Positions 9,606 through 19,700 of a stretch of DNA of 52,737 nucleotides are shown in pieces. The position numbers and the translations under genes were made by a program. Each line of letters begins with the position of its first letter. The stretch's first letter is position 1. The stretch covers positions 131,557 through 184,293 of the forward strand of contig JABSOX010000012.1 in NCBI GenBank assembly GCA_013215655.1. Direction: 5' to 3'. The notes beneath the pieces were generated by a model. The model did not search any database. It was not told where the DNA came from and saw only the letters and a list, made by a program, of their open reading frames with translations. Origin of the DNA: Colwellia sp. (GTDB lineage: Bacteria > Pseudomonadota > Gammaproteobacteria > Enterobacterales > Alteromonadaceae).

Positions 9606-9619
9606 TGACAGCGCTGTCA
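9606..9619. promoter_or_regulatory. LacI-family operator between pgi and lacI
   Basis: A perfect 14-bp palindrome, TGACAGCGCTGTCA. It has the same core as the array upstream of the TonB receptor gene, and is placed to control pgi and possibly lacI itself. Confidence 0.75.
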
Positions 9620-9682
9620 ATTGCTATATTTTAACTATCAAAATAGATAGAAATAAATTATGTTAGCATATATTGTTATAAG

Positions 9683-9699
9683 CGCTTGCGAGACAAGCG
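9683..9699. promoter_or_regulatory. Inverted repeat upstream of lacI
   Basis: CGCTTG-CGAGA-CAAGCG lies 80 bp before the lacI start, flanked by partly mirrored TTGTTATA and TATAAACAA. It differs from the GACA-type operator. It may be a separate regulator site or a leader hairpin. Confidence 0.35.
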
Positions 9700-9778
9700 T
9701 ATAAACAATATTCTATGCGCGCTATTAAATTTTGAATATATTCTAAGAAAAATAATTAAATAAAGGCTGTACAGTTCG

Positions 9779-10813
9779 ATGAAAGCTACAATAAATGATG
9801 TTGCCAAACAAGCTGGTGTTTCGATAAAAACAGTCTCGCGAGTGATGAATAACGAACCCTCCGTTCGTCAGCCTACTCGTGACAAAGTTATGGCTGCTGT
9901 ATCGGAATTACAATATAAACCAAACCTTGCTGCGCGTAATTTAGCGGGTACAAAATCTTATAGCATTGCCTTTATTTACGATAATCCGAACGCATATTAT
10001 ATTATCGACATGCAAAATGGAATTCTTTCAGCTTGTAAAAAACAGGGCTTTGAATTATTAATTCACCCATGTAATTCAAAAGCTGATAACATTTTAGACG
10101 AAATAACAAACATGATCAGACATTCTAGAATAGCAGGGTTAGTACTAACACCTCCTTTCTCAGAAATGCCTGAGTTCGTTGAACAAATTCTCAGGTTAGA
10201 TATTGATGTCGTTAGAATTATTTCAGGAAATACCGCCCCTGATAACCTCGCGCCATGCATTATGGTCAACGATTTAGAAGCGTCAATTAATATAACTCAA
10301 CACCTTATCGACTTAGGCCATAAAAACATTGGTTTCATTGCGGGTAATGCGAGTCATAAATCAACGGTTGAACGACTAAAAGGTTATAAAAAGGCACTTT
10401 CTGACAATAATATATCTATCAATGAAAGCTTGATCATTGATGGCCAATACTCTTTTGATTCAGGGGTATTTGGCGCAAAACAATTAATGTCTGAGGATAC
10501 ACCACCAACAGCGATTGTTTCATGTAATGATGAAATTGCTGCTGGTGCATTATTTGCCGCACGCTTAATGGGACTTTCTATTCCTGGAGATTTAGCTATT
10601 ACAGGATTTGAAAATAGCCCATTTTCTCGACAAACATGGCCGAAACTCACTACCGCGGATCAACCTAATCTGGTTATAGCTGAAAATGCAGCAAACTTAC
10701 TTATTGCGAAATCGCGTAAACAAGCTGTCACTGGCATTGCAACACAATATACACCAAAATTAGTTATTAGAGATTCAACTGGCCAACTTAAAACGACAAG
10801 CAAAATAAGCTAG
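9779..10813 (+). CDS. LacI-family transcriptional regulator
   Basis: A 344-residue repressor of standard LacI/GalR length. Residues 3-50 form the N-terminal HTH (ATINDVAKQAGVSIKTVSRVMNN), with the hinge-helix segment YKPNLAARNLAG just after. Residues 60-340 form a periplasmic-binding-protein-like effector domain (AGLVLTPPF, VSCNDEIAAGALFAA, DLAITGFENSPFS). It is divergent from pgi with a perfect palindromic operator between them, and similar operators precede the TonB receptor gene. It is therefore the best candidate regulator of the 1-10 kb locus. The effector sugar cannot be read from sequence. Confidence 0.92.
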   Translation: MKATINDVAKQAGVSIKTVSRVMNNEPSVRQPTRDKVMAAVSELQYKPNLAARNLAGTKSYSIAFIYDNPNAYYIIDMQNGILSACKKQGFELLIHPCNSKADNILDEITNMIRHSRIAGLVLTPPFSEMPEFVEQILRLDIDVVRIISGNTAPDNLAPCIMVNDLEASINITQHLIDLGHKNIGFIAGNASHKSTVERLKGYKKALSDNNISINESLIIDGQYSFDSGVFGAKQLMSEDTPPTAIVSCNDEIAAGALFAARLMGLSIPGDLAITGFENSPFSRQTWPKLTTADQPNLVIAENAANLLIAKSRKQAVTGIATQYTPKLVIRDSTGQLKTTSKIS

Positions 10814-10847
10814 CTCGGAAGTTCTCCTGATTGTTAACGTTTAGTTA

Positions 10848-11006
10848 TTAACTATCGGGATCCATCCCCTGCTTAATTTTCTCAATACGCTCTACATGCC
10901 TGTGGTGAGCTTTAAAAGCTGCAATACTAAAACCACCTACTATGGCGGAAATAGGAATTAACATTGCCAAAGTTCCAGGGTTTAAAAGATCTTTTAACCA
11001 ATCCAT
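10848..11006 (-). CDS. Small single-pass membrane protein, unknown function
   Basis: A 52-residue protein starting MDWLKDLLNPG, with one hydrophobic segment (about residues 11-31) and a short charged tail (HHRHVERIEKIKQGMDPDS). The ATG at 11006 is preceded by AAGGA at 8 bp. A longer in-frame start at 11066 would overlap the 3' end of rraB and has no better ribosome site. It lies just downstream of rraB and may be co-transcribed. I do not recognise the family; the orientation and partner are unknown. Confidence 0.65.
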   Translation of the reverse strand: MDWLKDLLNPGTLAMLIPISAIVGGFSIAAFKAHHRHVERIEKIKQGMDPDS

Positions 11007-11035
11007 AGAAATTATCCTTTCATTTGATTTTATTA

Positions 11036-11392
11036 TTATTCTTCTTCTTCGAAATATGTACCCCAACCATCATAATCGACTTTGCATTTTTTCGCCAATT
11101 CAAACATAGCTTTAGTTTCAGTCGACAAAACTTCATATTCTAGTTCTTGCTGAGTAACAATATCAAACGCAAAAACTTTATCGCCATTTTCTAGTTCAGC
11201 CTCTTCCGGCTCTTCAACTTCTAAGCCCATTTTAAAAGCCGTTACGGCTGCTGCTTCTAATAATTCAAAATTAGCACTAGAAAAATGATGTTCAATCGTA
11301 TGATGTACTTCTTCATTGGTGCCATCGGCTATAAGATCAGCTATAAGGTTTTTAGTATGTTCGAGCCAAAGATTTAATTCGTCATCTGCCAT
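11036..11392 (-). CDS. rraB: Regulator of ribonuclease E activity B
   Basis: A 118-residue acidic protein of the RraB family, which binds RNase E and modulates mRNA decay. It closely follows the E. coli pattern: TIEHHFSSANFELLEAAAVTAFKMG, EPEEAELENGDKVFAFDI, and the diagnostic C-terminal VDYDGWGTYFEE. It is shorter than the E. coli protein (about 138 residues) because it lacks the long acidic tail. Its start codon overlaps the plsC stop by one base (TAATG), indicating translational coupling. Confidence 0.93.
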   Translation of the reverse strand: MADDELNLWLEHTKNLIADLIADGTNEEVHHTIEHHFSSANFELLEAAAVTAFKMGLEVEEPEEAELENGDKVFAFDIVTQQELEYEVLSTETKAMFELAKKCKVDYDGWGTYFEEEE

Positions 11393-12138
11393 TAGTTTAC
11401 TCCTTTGACTTCACCTGAAATTTCAGATGTTATCTCTTGATTTAATAATTTAAATTTTTCACACATCATTTGTCGAGTATCATTGGTTACAGCTCTAATA
11501 TTATCTTTGCCATCCCCAGCTAAATAAACAGGATCTAAAAATTCAATAATTATTTTACCATTATCCCATCGATTCATTTTAATGATGTCGTGATAACTAC
11601 TTGCACAAATAGGTACAATAGGAACATCAGCTTGTAATGCGGTTCTAAAAGCGCCCGTTTTAAAAGGTAAAATCCCTCTGCCCTTACTACGAGTTCCTTC
11701 TGGAAATAGCCACACAGATAAGTTTTTTTCTTTTATTTTTTTAGCCGTTAATGAAATAGTATTCATCGCTTTATTAGTATTAGTACGGTCAATTAAAATA
11801 TTACCCGTCAACCAATACATTTGCCCAAAGAAAGGGATCCATTTTAAGCTTTTTTTTCCCAAACTCACGGTATTAGGCTGAACAGCATTAGCTAAGGTAA
11901 AGATATCCCAACTACTTTGATGGTTACAAACATAAACGACTGGGCCAATATTTTTGACGCTATCAGGCATTCTTATTTCAATTTCAAGACCTAAAAGTCT
12001 CGTTATTTTTCCTAAATATTTAGCTGCATAATGCACATTATTTTTATGAAATGGACGCAACAAACTAAAAAGTGAGGCAAATACACACACGATAACCAAA
12101 GCAATAGTTACCAATAATATTCGAATAACAGCTAACAA
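11392..12138 (-). CDS. plsC: 1-acyl-sn-glycerol-3-phosphate acyltransferase
   Basis: A 248-residue inner-membrane enzyme that makes phosphatidic acid from lysophosphatidic acid. It has the acyltransferase motif I, NHQSSWD (H(X)4D), the motif FPEGTRSKGRG, and KKSLKWIPFFGQMYWLTGNILIDR, which is almost as in E. coli PlsC. An N-terminal membrane segment spans about residues 3-25. The start is a TTG at 12138; the resulting N-terminus (MLAVIRILL) matches the E. coli protein in register. The 290-bp gap upstream (12139-12428) shows no clear feature. Confidence 0.95.
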   Translation of the reverse strand: MLAVIRILLVTIALVIVCVFASLFSLLRPFHKNNVHYAAKYLGKITRLLGLEIEIRMPDSVKNIGPVVYVCNHQSSWDIFTLANAVQPNTVSLGKKSLKWIPFFGQMYWLTGNILIDRTNTNKAMNTISLTAKKIKEKNLSVWLFPEGTRSKGRGILPFKTGAFRTALQADVPIVPICASSYHDIIKMNRWDNGKIIIEFLDPVYLAGDGKDNIRAVTNDTRQMMCEKFKLLNQEITSEISGEVKGVN

Positions 12139-12428
12139 CTGGACTTCTCAATGAGGAACAAAACAGCAGTATACATTGAAATCAGCTAAAAAGTTAATTG
12201 CTCTAAATTAAATAAATTTATCGGACATTAATTAGAATGATTTCAGCCTATTGCTTCCTATAACACGACATTTTCATTAGCCCTTTGACAAAATATTACA
12301 AAAACCCTCTGCTTTAATACAAGGATTGGCTATAGTTAAGTTTGCAGCGATTAAATAAATATAATATTGATCTGCGAATAATAAAAAACATTGAACCCAC
12401 ACTTTAAACGAACAACTAAGGAAGCAAT

Positions 12429-13097
12429 ATGAGAAAGTTAATCTTACTTTCTTTGCTTACATTAAGTCTTCAAGTGACTGCAAAATCTAATTCCGTCAAT
12501 AGCGTGATAGATATTGAAGATAATGTATCAGGAGAATTATCTAATGAGGGCAATCAAACGCTATTTACTAATAAAGATTTAAATACATGGTTCTGGGCTC
12601 AAAATAATCAAAATTTACAGATAAAAAACATCAGCTCCGTATTTCAAAAACAAGTAAGCAATTTTTCATATACGGCGACTGAAGTATATAATCAAACTGA
12701 TACTGAAAAACAAGTGAATGCGGCTTATATCAACGGACGATTTAGTGCACAAACAGGATATTTAATTGATCAGAATGAAGCAGCTAAGTTTTTTGTGCAA
12801 AGCTCCTACCTAGTCTTTACTAATTACAAATTGAATATAACGGTTACCGCAAAAATTGAAGCCCTAGATACTGAACGAGTACAGCATTATTACGGTGTTA
12901 TAAATCCTAATGTATATATTTCAGATACCAATACTAATGCAACATTAGGATTAATTGGCACTTATGAACTAAGCCCAAAATGGACTATTATTGGCGCACT
13001 AACATCAACAGCTTTAGCTAATGACATAGCTGACAGTCCCTTAATCGAGCATAACAAATACAACATGGCACTCATTGGCACGACTTATTCCTTTTAA
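12429..13097 (+). CDS. Outer-membrane protein with MipA/OmpV-like C-terminus
   Basis: A 222-residue exported protein with a Sec signal peptide of about 18 residues (LSLLTLSLQVTAKS). The last 80 residues follow the MipA/OmpV pattern: HYYGV, alternating beta-strands, YELSPKWTIIGAL, DSPLIEHNKYNMALIGTTYSF, with a terminal Phe typical of barrel proteins. The N-terminal half is less recognisable and the protein is somewhat short for the family (about 250). AAGGA precedes the ATG. It is monocistronic and its function is unknown; the family is implicated in murein-enzyme scaffolding and outer-membrane permeability. Confidence 0.65.
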   Translation: MRKLILLSLLTLSLQVTAKSNSVNSVIDIEDNVSGELSNEGNQTLFTNKDLNTWFWAQNNQNLQIKNISSVFQKQVSNFSYTATEVYNQTDTEKQVNAAYINGRFSAQTGYLIDQNEAAKFFVQSSYLVFTNYKLNITVTAKIEALDTERVQHYYGVINPNVYISDTNTNATLGLIGTYELSPKWTIIGALTSTALANDIADSPLIEHNKYNMALIGTTYSF

Positions 13098-13122
13098 AAA
13101 GTTAATTTGATTTAATACCTAG

Positions 13123-13692
13123 TTAATATGGCGCTGTTTCTTTAATACCTTTATAGGTAGATGTTGTAAATCTAAAAGATGTTAAATGCATAAATTTATC
13201 TAAAACATACAGCTCACGAAAATCAATCCAATCGAGTAAACAATATAAACAAATCGCAGGATAATTCCATTGTTTAAACTCACCCTCCGCAGCCTTTTTT
13301 TCAAGTGCTGTTAATACTTGTTCAATACGTTCATGTTGTAAATTATAAAATAATCTATCTTCAGATGAGTCTAGTTGTGACCGACTTAACAGTAATAAAT
13401 TAATAAATGTGTCATTGGCAGCATCAATCAATGTCAGTTGATTTTCTTGAAGCCAAGTTAATTTAGCTTCATCATACTTTTCCGCAAGATAACGATAAAT
13501 AACCCTTGAGTCATAAATGCAAAAATCATCATCAATCAATGCAGGTATTTTTTGAGCAGGGTTATTTTTAGTTAATATATGACGACCTTCTGTTGAAAAT
13601 ATATCAAGATCAACAAACTCGTATTCTTTTTCAAATAAATAGAGTCTTAAACGACGGGCAAAGGGAGAGGTAGTGGAGCCAAGTAATTGCAT
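13123..13692 (-). CDS. Glutathione S-transferase family protein
   Basis: A 189-residue protein with an N-terminal thioredoxin-like GST domain (residues 1-75: LLGSTTSPFARRLRLYLFEK, NPAQKIPALIDDDFCIYDSRVIYRYL) and a helical C-terminal domain. SxxPFARRLR holds the usual catalytic Ser region. IPAL (cis-Pro) and DSR (glutathione gamma-glutamyl binding) are present. The substrate is unknown. It is followed by a convergent gene and has its own short leader. Confidence 0.88.
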   Translation of the reverse strand: MQLLGSTTSPFARRLRLYLFEKEYEFVDLDIFSTEGRHILTKNNPAQKIPALIDDDFCIYDSRVIYRYLAEKYDEAKLTWLQENQLTLIDAANDTFINLLLLSRSQLDSSEDRLFYNLQHERIEQVLTALEKKAAEGEFKQWNYPAICLYCLLDWIDFRELYVLDKFMHLTSFRFTTSTYKGIKETAPY

Positions 13693-13713
13693 TATTTAAT
13701 AACCAAATGAACG

Positions 13714-13743
13714 AAGGAGGAAATAATAGTTTATTTCCTCCTT
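13714..13743. terminator. Hairpin between acyl-CoA dehydrogenase and GST genes
   Basis: A 13-bp stem (AAGGAGGAAATAA with its complement, 4-nt loop). It lies 40 bp past the dehydrogenase stop codon and just upstream of the GST start. The U-tract on the minus strand is weak. Confidence 0.55.
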
Positions 13744-13782
13744 TGTTATAAAGATATAAAGACTTTATTTTTGTTTTCTCAA

Positions 13783-15564
13783 CTAAAATAAATCTTCATC
13801 AATATTAAATAGACAGTCGCTACCCGATTTTGCTGAAACGATTAACGATAATCTACGCGGTAATATTCTTGTAAAATAATAACGAGCCGTATGAATTTTA
13901 CTGATATAAAAATCATCTCCTGATGCTTGTTTACTTAATGCTGCTTCTGCCATTTTCGCCCATATATAGGCCATCGCGGTATAACCAAATACATGTAGAT
14001 AGTCATTTGCAGCAGCACCTAACTCTTCGATATTCCCTTCTGCAGCAGATAATAAGTATGTCGTTAGGTCACTTAACTCACCTATAGCTTGTTTTAGTGG
14101 TTCAATAAATTCGTCCATATTTGTAGAAGAAGTATCAGCAATATAGTCTTTTACTTCATTAAGAAATATTTGCATCAGCTGCCCTTTACTACCGGCGACT
14201 TTACGCACCAGTAAATCCATAGCTTGTACACCATTTGTGCCTTCATAAATTTGTGCAATGCGAACATCTCTTACTAACTGCTCTTGACCCCATTCACGAA
14301 TAAAGCCATGACCACCAAAAACTTGCTGTCCGGCAACTGCACTATCAAAGCCCATGTCAGTAAAAAATGCTTTTGCTAGTGGCGTCATTAACGCAGCTAA
14401 GCTTTCACCTTGCTGCTGCTGCTCACCTTCACCGTAAGTTGCCATATCAAGTTGCATTGAAATATACGTTGATAGTGCTCTTGAGCCTTCATTTAGTGCT
14501 TTCATATTAAGTAACATGCGGCGAACATCACCATGCACCATAATTGAGTCTGCAGATTTTTCAGGTGATTTAGCACCACTTAACGCCCGGCCTTGAATAC
14601 TATCTTTAGCATATTCTAATGCGTTTTGATAAGAGCGTACTCCAGCACCAATTCCTTGAATACCCACACCGATACGTTCAAAATTCATCATGGTAAACAT
14701 ACACGCAAGTCCTTTATTTACTTCACCAATCAGATAACCTTCAGCACCATCAAAATTAATGACACACGTAGCAGAGGCATGAATACCCATTTTATGTTCA
14801 ATTGAGCCACAACTTACGTGATTAGCTGCACCTAAACTTTCATCATCATTAACTTTATATTTTGGTACAAGAAATAAAGAGATACCTTTAGGGCCAGTTG
14901 GCGCATCAGGTAATTTAGCAAGAACAAGATGAACAATATTCTCCGTCAAATCATGTTCACCAGCAGTGATGAATATTTTATTACCGGTAATATTGTAGCT
15001 ACCATCATGATTAGGTATTGCCTTTGTTCTTATCATGCCTAAATCAGTACCTGCATGTGATTCAGTTAAGCACATACTTGCGGTCCAATCACCCGCATAT
15101 AATCGTGTTAAATAACGTTGTTTTAGTGTTTCACTACCATGCTTAGCAAGTGATAGAGCAGCCCCTGCCGTTAATCCAGGATAAAGTGCAAATGATATAT
15201 CACCAGAGCAAAGCATTTCTTCGTGCAACCCCGTAATCACTTTAGGCATGCCCATGCCGCCGTATTCAATATCGCCACCTAATGCCGTCCACCCTCCTTG
15301 TGCATATGTTGCAAATGCGGCTTTATATCCCGGAGCAGTGGTCACTTGACCATTATCAAAACTTACACCAATTTCGTCTCCTTGGCGTGATAAAGGCGCT
15401 ATTTCTTGCTCTGCTATTTTTGCGCATTCTTGCAGTATCGCATCCGCCGTTTCACGGTCTACGTGTTCGGCAAGTGCTGGTAATTTCTGCCATAATTTAT
15501 CAATTTTTAATACATCATATAAAACAAAACTCATATCTTTTAACGGAACTTGATAATCGGCCAT
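13783..15564 (-). CDS. Acyl-CoA dehydrogenase (long, with C-terminal extension)
   Basis: A 593-residue FAD enzyme of fatty-acid beta-oxidation, from the approximately 600-residue bacterial class with an extra C-terminal domain. It has MCLTESHAGTDLG (FAD/substrate contact), GNKIFITAGEHDLTENIVHLVLA, QVFGGHGFIREWGQEQLVRDVRIAQIYEGTNGVQAMDLLVRK (catalytic Glu in YEGTNG), and a C-terminal helical region from about residue 470. ATG 15564 is chosen because GAGG is 5 bp upstream and MADYQVPLKDMSFVLYDVL is the family's usual N-terminus. An in-frame ATG at 15603 adds 13 unsupported residues. Chain-length preference cannot be read. Confidence 0.93.
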   Translation of the reverse strand: MADYQVPLKDMSFVLYDVLKIDKLWQKLPALAEHVDRETADAILQECAKIAEQEIAPLSRQGDEIGVSFDNGQVTTAPGYKAAFATYAQGGWTALGGDIEYGGMGMPKVITGLHEEMLCSGDISFALYPGLTAGAALSLAKHGSETLKQRYLTRLYAGDWTASMCLTESHAGTDLGMIRTKAIPNHDGSYNITGNKIFITAGEHDLTENIVHLVLAKLPDAPTGPKGISLFLVPKYKVNDDESLGAANHVSCGSIEHKMGIHASATCVINFDGAEGYLIGEVNKGLACMFTMMNFERIGVGIQGIGAGVRSYQNALEYAKDSIQGRALSGAKSPEKSADSIMVHGDVRRMLLNMKALNEGSRALSTYISMQLDMATYGEGEQQQQGESLAALMTPLAKAFFTDMGFDSAVAGQQVFGGHGFIREWGQEQLVRDVRIAQIYEGTNGVQAMDLLVRKVAGSKGQLMQIFLNEVKDYIADTSSTNMDEFIEPLKQAIGELSDLTTYLLSAAEGNIEELGAAANDYLHVFGYTAMAYIWAKMAEAALSKQASGDDFYISKIHTARYYFTRILPRRLSLIVSAKSGSDCLFNIDEDLF

Positions 15565-15774
15565 AAATACCTCAATAGACAATGACTCGTTAAATCCAGT
15601 CATTTAAACAAACAATTAAAACATGCGTTTGAATATAGCTTAATATTGAAAAATGTAAAGCCAAATATATTTACTCCTTAATCATGTATATACGTGTTAC
15701 TTTTAGATTTAAGCGAGATGTATAATTATTGTATAAAATGAAAGAGATAATAAAATATTAAAAAAGGCGGAAAT

Positions 15775-16716
15775 GTGATTTATTACAAGAGACTCAGTTA
15801 TTTATTGATATTCTTTTGCTGCTCTGCGATTGCCGAACAAGCCCATTTTTCAAAAAAAGAATATGACGATAGTTACCAATTTAGCTATCAATGGCAAGAT
15901 ACCAACAAAATAACACAATCAATAACCTTTTCTTTACCTAAAAACAACCTATTTGATCAGTTCAGAAATTTCAAAACATACAAAGTTGACTTAGCTAAGC
16001 AGTTTGTTAATAAACGCATCAGACGAAGATTAAGAAAAAAGCCATTAGCTAATGTTCAAGTACATTTTAATAATCTCAACAATAGTATAGATATCACCGG
16101 TAGAAATGAGCTAAATATACAACAGGCTTACACGACACTTAGCAATATGGAAGTAGAAATCTCAGCACAATATCTTAAAAATAACTTTTATCATCGCTTT
16201 GTTACCCATAACCAAGTTAACGCCATTAAACCGGATCATAGACGATTCGCTAATTTATCCTCAGATAGCCTAAAACCACTAAAACCGGTTATTTTAGAAA
16301 ATGTTTCTATTAAAAATATTCGTGAAGTAACAGATTTTACGCTTGGCTTTATACAGAGCATTCCCTACTCGACACTTGAATCACGAATGACTTCTGCGGG
16401 TGCTGGTTTTAATCCTCCTTTGAAGCTCCTTTGGGAAAACCAAGGTGATTGTGATAGTAAAGTAACATTAACGGCAGCACTACTGAGATCACTAATGCCG
16501 AGAATTAACATCGCTCTCATTTTTATTGATAACCATGCATTAATTGGCGTTAATATCGCAGCAGAAATTGGCAATGACGAAATGACTGTAGAGCATGAAG
16601 GCATCACTTATTTACTTGCTGAGCCTACAGGTCCCGCTTTATTGGCCTTAGGAACAATATCTGAAGACTCTCGACATGCTATATTACAAGGACAATATAG
16701 TCTTGAAACTATGTAA
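15775..16716 (+). CDS. Secreted transglutaminase-like cysteine-protease-fold protein
   Basis: A 313-residue protein starting at GTG 15775 (an ATG two bases earlier runs straight into TGA; AAAAAGGCGG is the ribosome site). Residues 1-20 form a signal peptide ending AIAEQ. The N-terminal half is unassigned. From about residue 185, FTLGFIQSIPY, NPPLKLLWENQGDCDSKVTLTAALL (Cys in GDCDSK), FIDNHALIGVNI (His) and YLLAEPTGP match the Cys-His-Asp layout of bacterial transglutaminase-like proteins. The third residue is not certain. It is probably periplasmic; substrate unknown. It is divergent from the acyl-CoA dehydrogenase gene and convergent with the hybrid kinase gene. Confidence 0.7.
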   Translation: MIYYKRLSYLLIFFCCSAIAEQAHFSKKEYDDSYQFSYQWQDTNKITQSITFSLPKNNLFDQFRNFKTYKVDLAKQFVNKRIRRRLRKKPLANVQVHFNNLNNSIDITGRNELNIQQAYTTLSNMEVEISAQYLKNNFYHRFVTHNQVNAIKPDHRRFANLSSDSLKPLKPVILENVSIKNIREVTDFTLGFIQSIPYSTLESRMTSAGAGFNPPLKLLWENQGDCDSKVTLTAALLRSLMPRINIALIFIDNHALIGVNIAAEIGNDEMTVEHEGITYLLAEPTGPALLALGTISEDSRHAILQGQYSLETM

Positions 16717-16748
16717 CCTTAGCCATAAAAATCTTGACCACGATAAAA

Positions 16749-19700
16749 CTAATTTCTTGTTGTTAACATAAGAATGGTTTTTAATAACACGTTGGCTTGC
16801 ACAGGTTTAGCCATATGAATATCCATTCCTGCTGCCATACTATTATCACGGTCTTCTTTACGAGCATGTGCTGTCATGGCAATAATAGGTAATTGCTCAT
16901 ACTGTTCTTGTTGACGAATTAACCGAGTAGCGGTTAAACCATCCATAACGGGCATCTGTATATCCATCAAGATAACGTCAAAAGCTTGTGACTTTAAAAT
17001 ATCCAATGCAATCTTGCCATTGTCTGCAATCGTAACTTTAGCCTTCATATTTTTAAGTAATTCCTTGGCAACCAATTGATTGACAAGATTATCTTCAACG
17101 AGCAAAATATTAACACCTTCAAGATTTTGTGGTAAACATACTTTTGAATTATTTTTTCCTATTACAGATAAAGTCTCTTGTTGTGAAGTCATGACCTTAT
17201 CAATATCAAGTAACAGCTGTCGATAATAAGCTTGTTGCCAAAAAATATAAGGTATTGTTAGCTTTTTAAGTTTTTCTTCTGCGTAGATTTCTGAACTTGT
17301 TAAGGATTGGCAAACAACAAGTAAATCCACCTGACTGTTTATTTCAGATAAGCTACCATCAGCAAGTAAATTTTCAGCAATAATCAGTACTACTTTTTTA
17401 GCTTTACTCTGCTTGATATCCGTCAAACCTTTCAATTGATGAAAATGCCAACCTATATACTCTATTGATAGAATCAAATTTTTTGGAAAGTCATCACCTA
17501 AGAAAAATACATCTAATTCTGCCACTTCTGGTTCAAAATTTAGTTTTTCAATAGTGATCGGTAAAGTGAAATTGAACTCACACCCTTGACCCAACTCACT
17601 GCTCAGCTCTATATTTCCTCCCAGTAAATTAACTATTTGCTGGCATATGGATAAACCTAAACCTGAGCCTCCATATTGACGAGTCATTGATTCATCAGCT
17701 TGTCGAAATGCTTCAAATAAATATTTTTGTTTATCTTTAGCGATACCTATACCGGTGTCGTTTATTTTAAAAGTGACATATGCTTGGCTTTCACTTTTAA
17801 AGGTAGTGCTAATAGTGAGTGTTATTTTCCCCTTATGGGTAAATTTCACCGAGTTATTTAAAAGATTGGTCAGTACTTGTACCAGACGCATTTCATCAGT
17901 AAGTATAAATACGGGCACATCAGGACTAATATCAACTAGGAGCTGCAATTTTTTACTTTTTGCCATACTCATATTCAGTTTAATCGCATTATTGACAAGA
18001 GAATCTAAACGGCAACTTGCTTTAACGATCGACATTTTTCCAGCTTCAATTTTTGCCAAATCCAACAACTCATCAACAAGATACAGTAATGTTTTGGAGG
18101 CATCATAGGCATTATCGATATGTTGTTGCTGATACGTTGACAAAATAGAACCGTCAAGCAATGAAATCATGCCCTGTATCGCATTAATAGGGGTTCTTAT
18201 TTCATGACTCATATTAGCCAAAAATTGGCTTTTTGCCTTATTCGCGTACTCAGCCTGATCCTTAGCTCGTTGCAACGCCGCCTGCACTGCATATTGCTTG
18301 GTAACATCGCGAACAATATTCAGTATGCCAATATTTTCATCAACATTGTTATATATATGAGTACAAAATACCTCGAAAGTATTTTCCTTTGCTTTCACAA
18401 TGCGTTGAATGCCACTCTCATCAAAAGTGATTAAAGTAGATAACTCAGTGAGATTTCCTCCTAATTCATTATTAATAATAACATTAGCTTGTTTACCCAA
18501 TACGTTTTGCTCTTGTGCATTAACATATTTTTCAAATGCTTTATTGCAGCCAACTATATTTCCAGCTAAATCATTAAAGAGTATATATTCAGGTATAGCA
18601 TCCATAACAGAACGTAATAACGCATAGTCACGTTGATGTTTTTCAATCGATTTTTGTAATTCTTTGGTCTTTTCATTCACCTTGATATCAAGCAAAGTAT
18701 TATGCTCTTTTAAACGCTGTAATAAGCTTCTATTTTGCCCAAAAATATCTTCAACGACTTTAAACCAGTGATGCCAACCTTTGGCCGGTTTTATTTTACC
18801 CGGATCGCCGTGTGAACAATGCTCAATATGACTAATAAACTGTTTAGTTGGCTTAATGAAAGTACTGCGAGTTAGAAAATAAATTAAGATTAATAACCCC
18901 AACAACCCAAGAAACAATGCGATAAATACCGACAAAAATTGGTAATATAAAGGAGCAACAAACTGCTCATAAGGTTGGTATTTAATTAATGTCCAACCAT
19001 TAATGTCTAATACTTGTTTTTGAATATACCATTGTCCAATGATGGCACTGCCTTCAATATTTGCTAGAGTTGACGAAGGTAAATCAGCCAACTCGTCAGG
19101 CATTACTTCTTGCCACTGGACACTTTTATTAATTGTTATATTGTCTTTATTTTGATGTGCTAATACGTTGTTATCTTTATTTAATAATAATAGCCCTTGA
19201 TCGGGTTGAGTTATTTTAGATAAATTTTGATGAAGACTTACCAAGCTGATTTCTATTATAACAGCGCCAGTAAGTTGTTGATCTCGGTATACACCGAGAC
19301 CCAGAGCAGTCGTTAAACCTGTTCCCGCAGAATCAATAAAAGGCACCGACCATATCGCTTTTTTATTATCTACAGTAGATAGTTTAATTTCTTGCAAGTG
19401 CGTATTGTTGATCATTCTATCGCTATAATGCCAACTTTTATGCCCCAGCCATGGATATAAACTGATAAAACGATTCAATGAAACATAATAAAGCCAGGTT
19501 ACTTCTTTATTCGCTTTTTTCGCCGTCATAAAGGCTGGAGTTAATGCATTTGCCATCGCCAATTCTTGTTTAAAAGGCGCTTCAAATTGATGACTATTAC
19601 TTAGGCCGGTAATGTTGCTTGAAATATACTGCTGATGATCAATCACATCATGATAAGGTTTATCTAAATAGAAGCGCTCTTTATCATGTATAAGCTTCGG

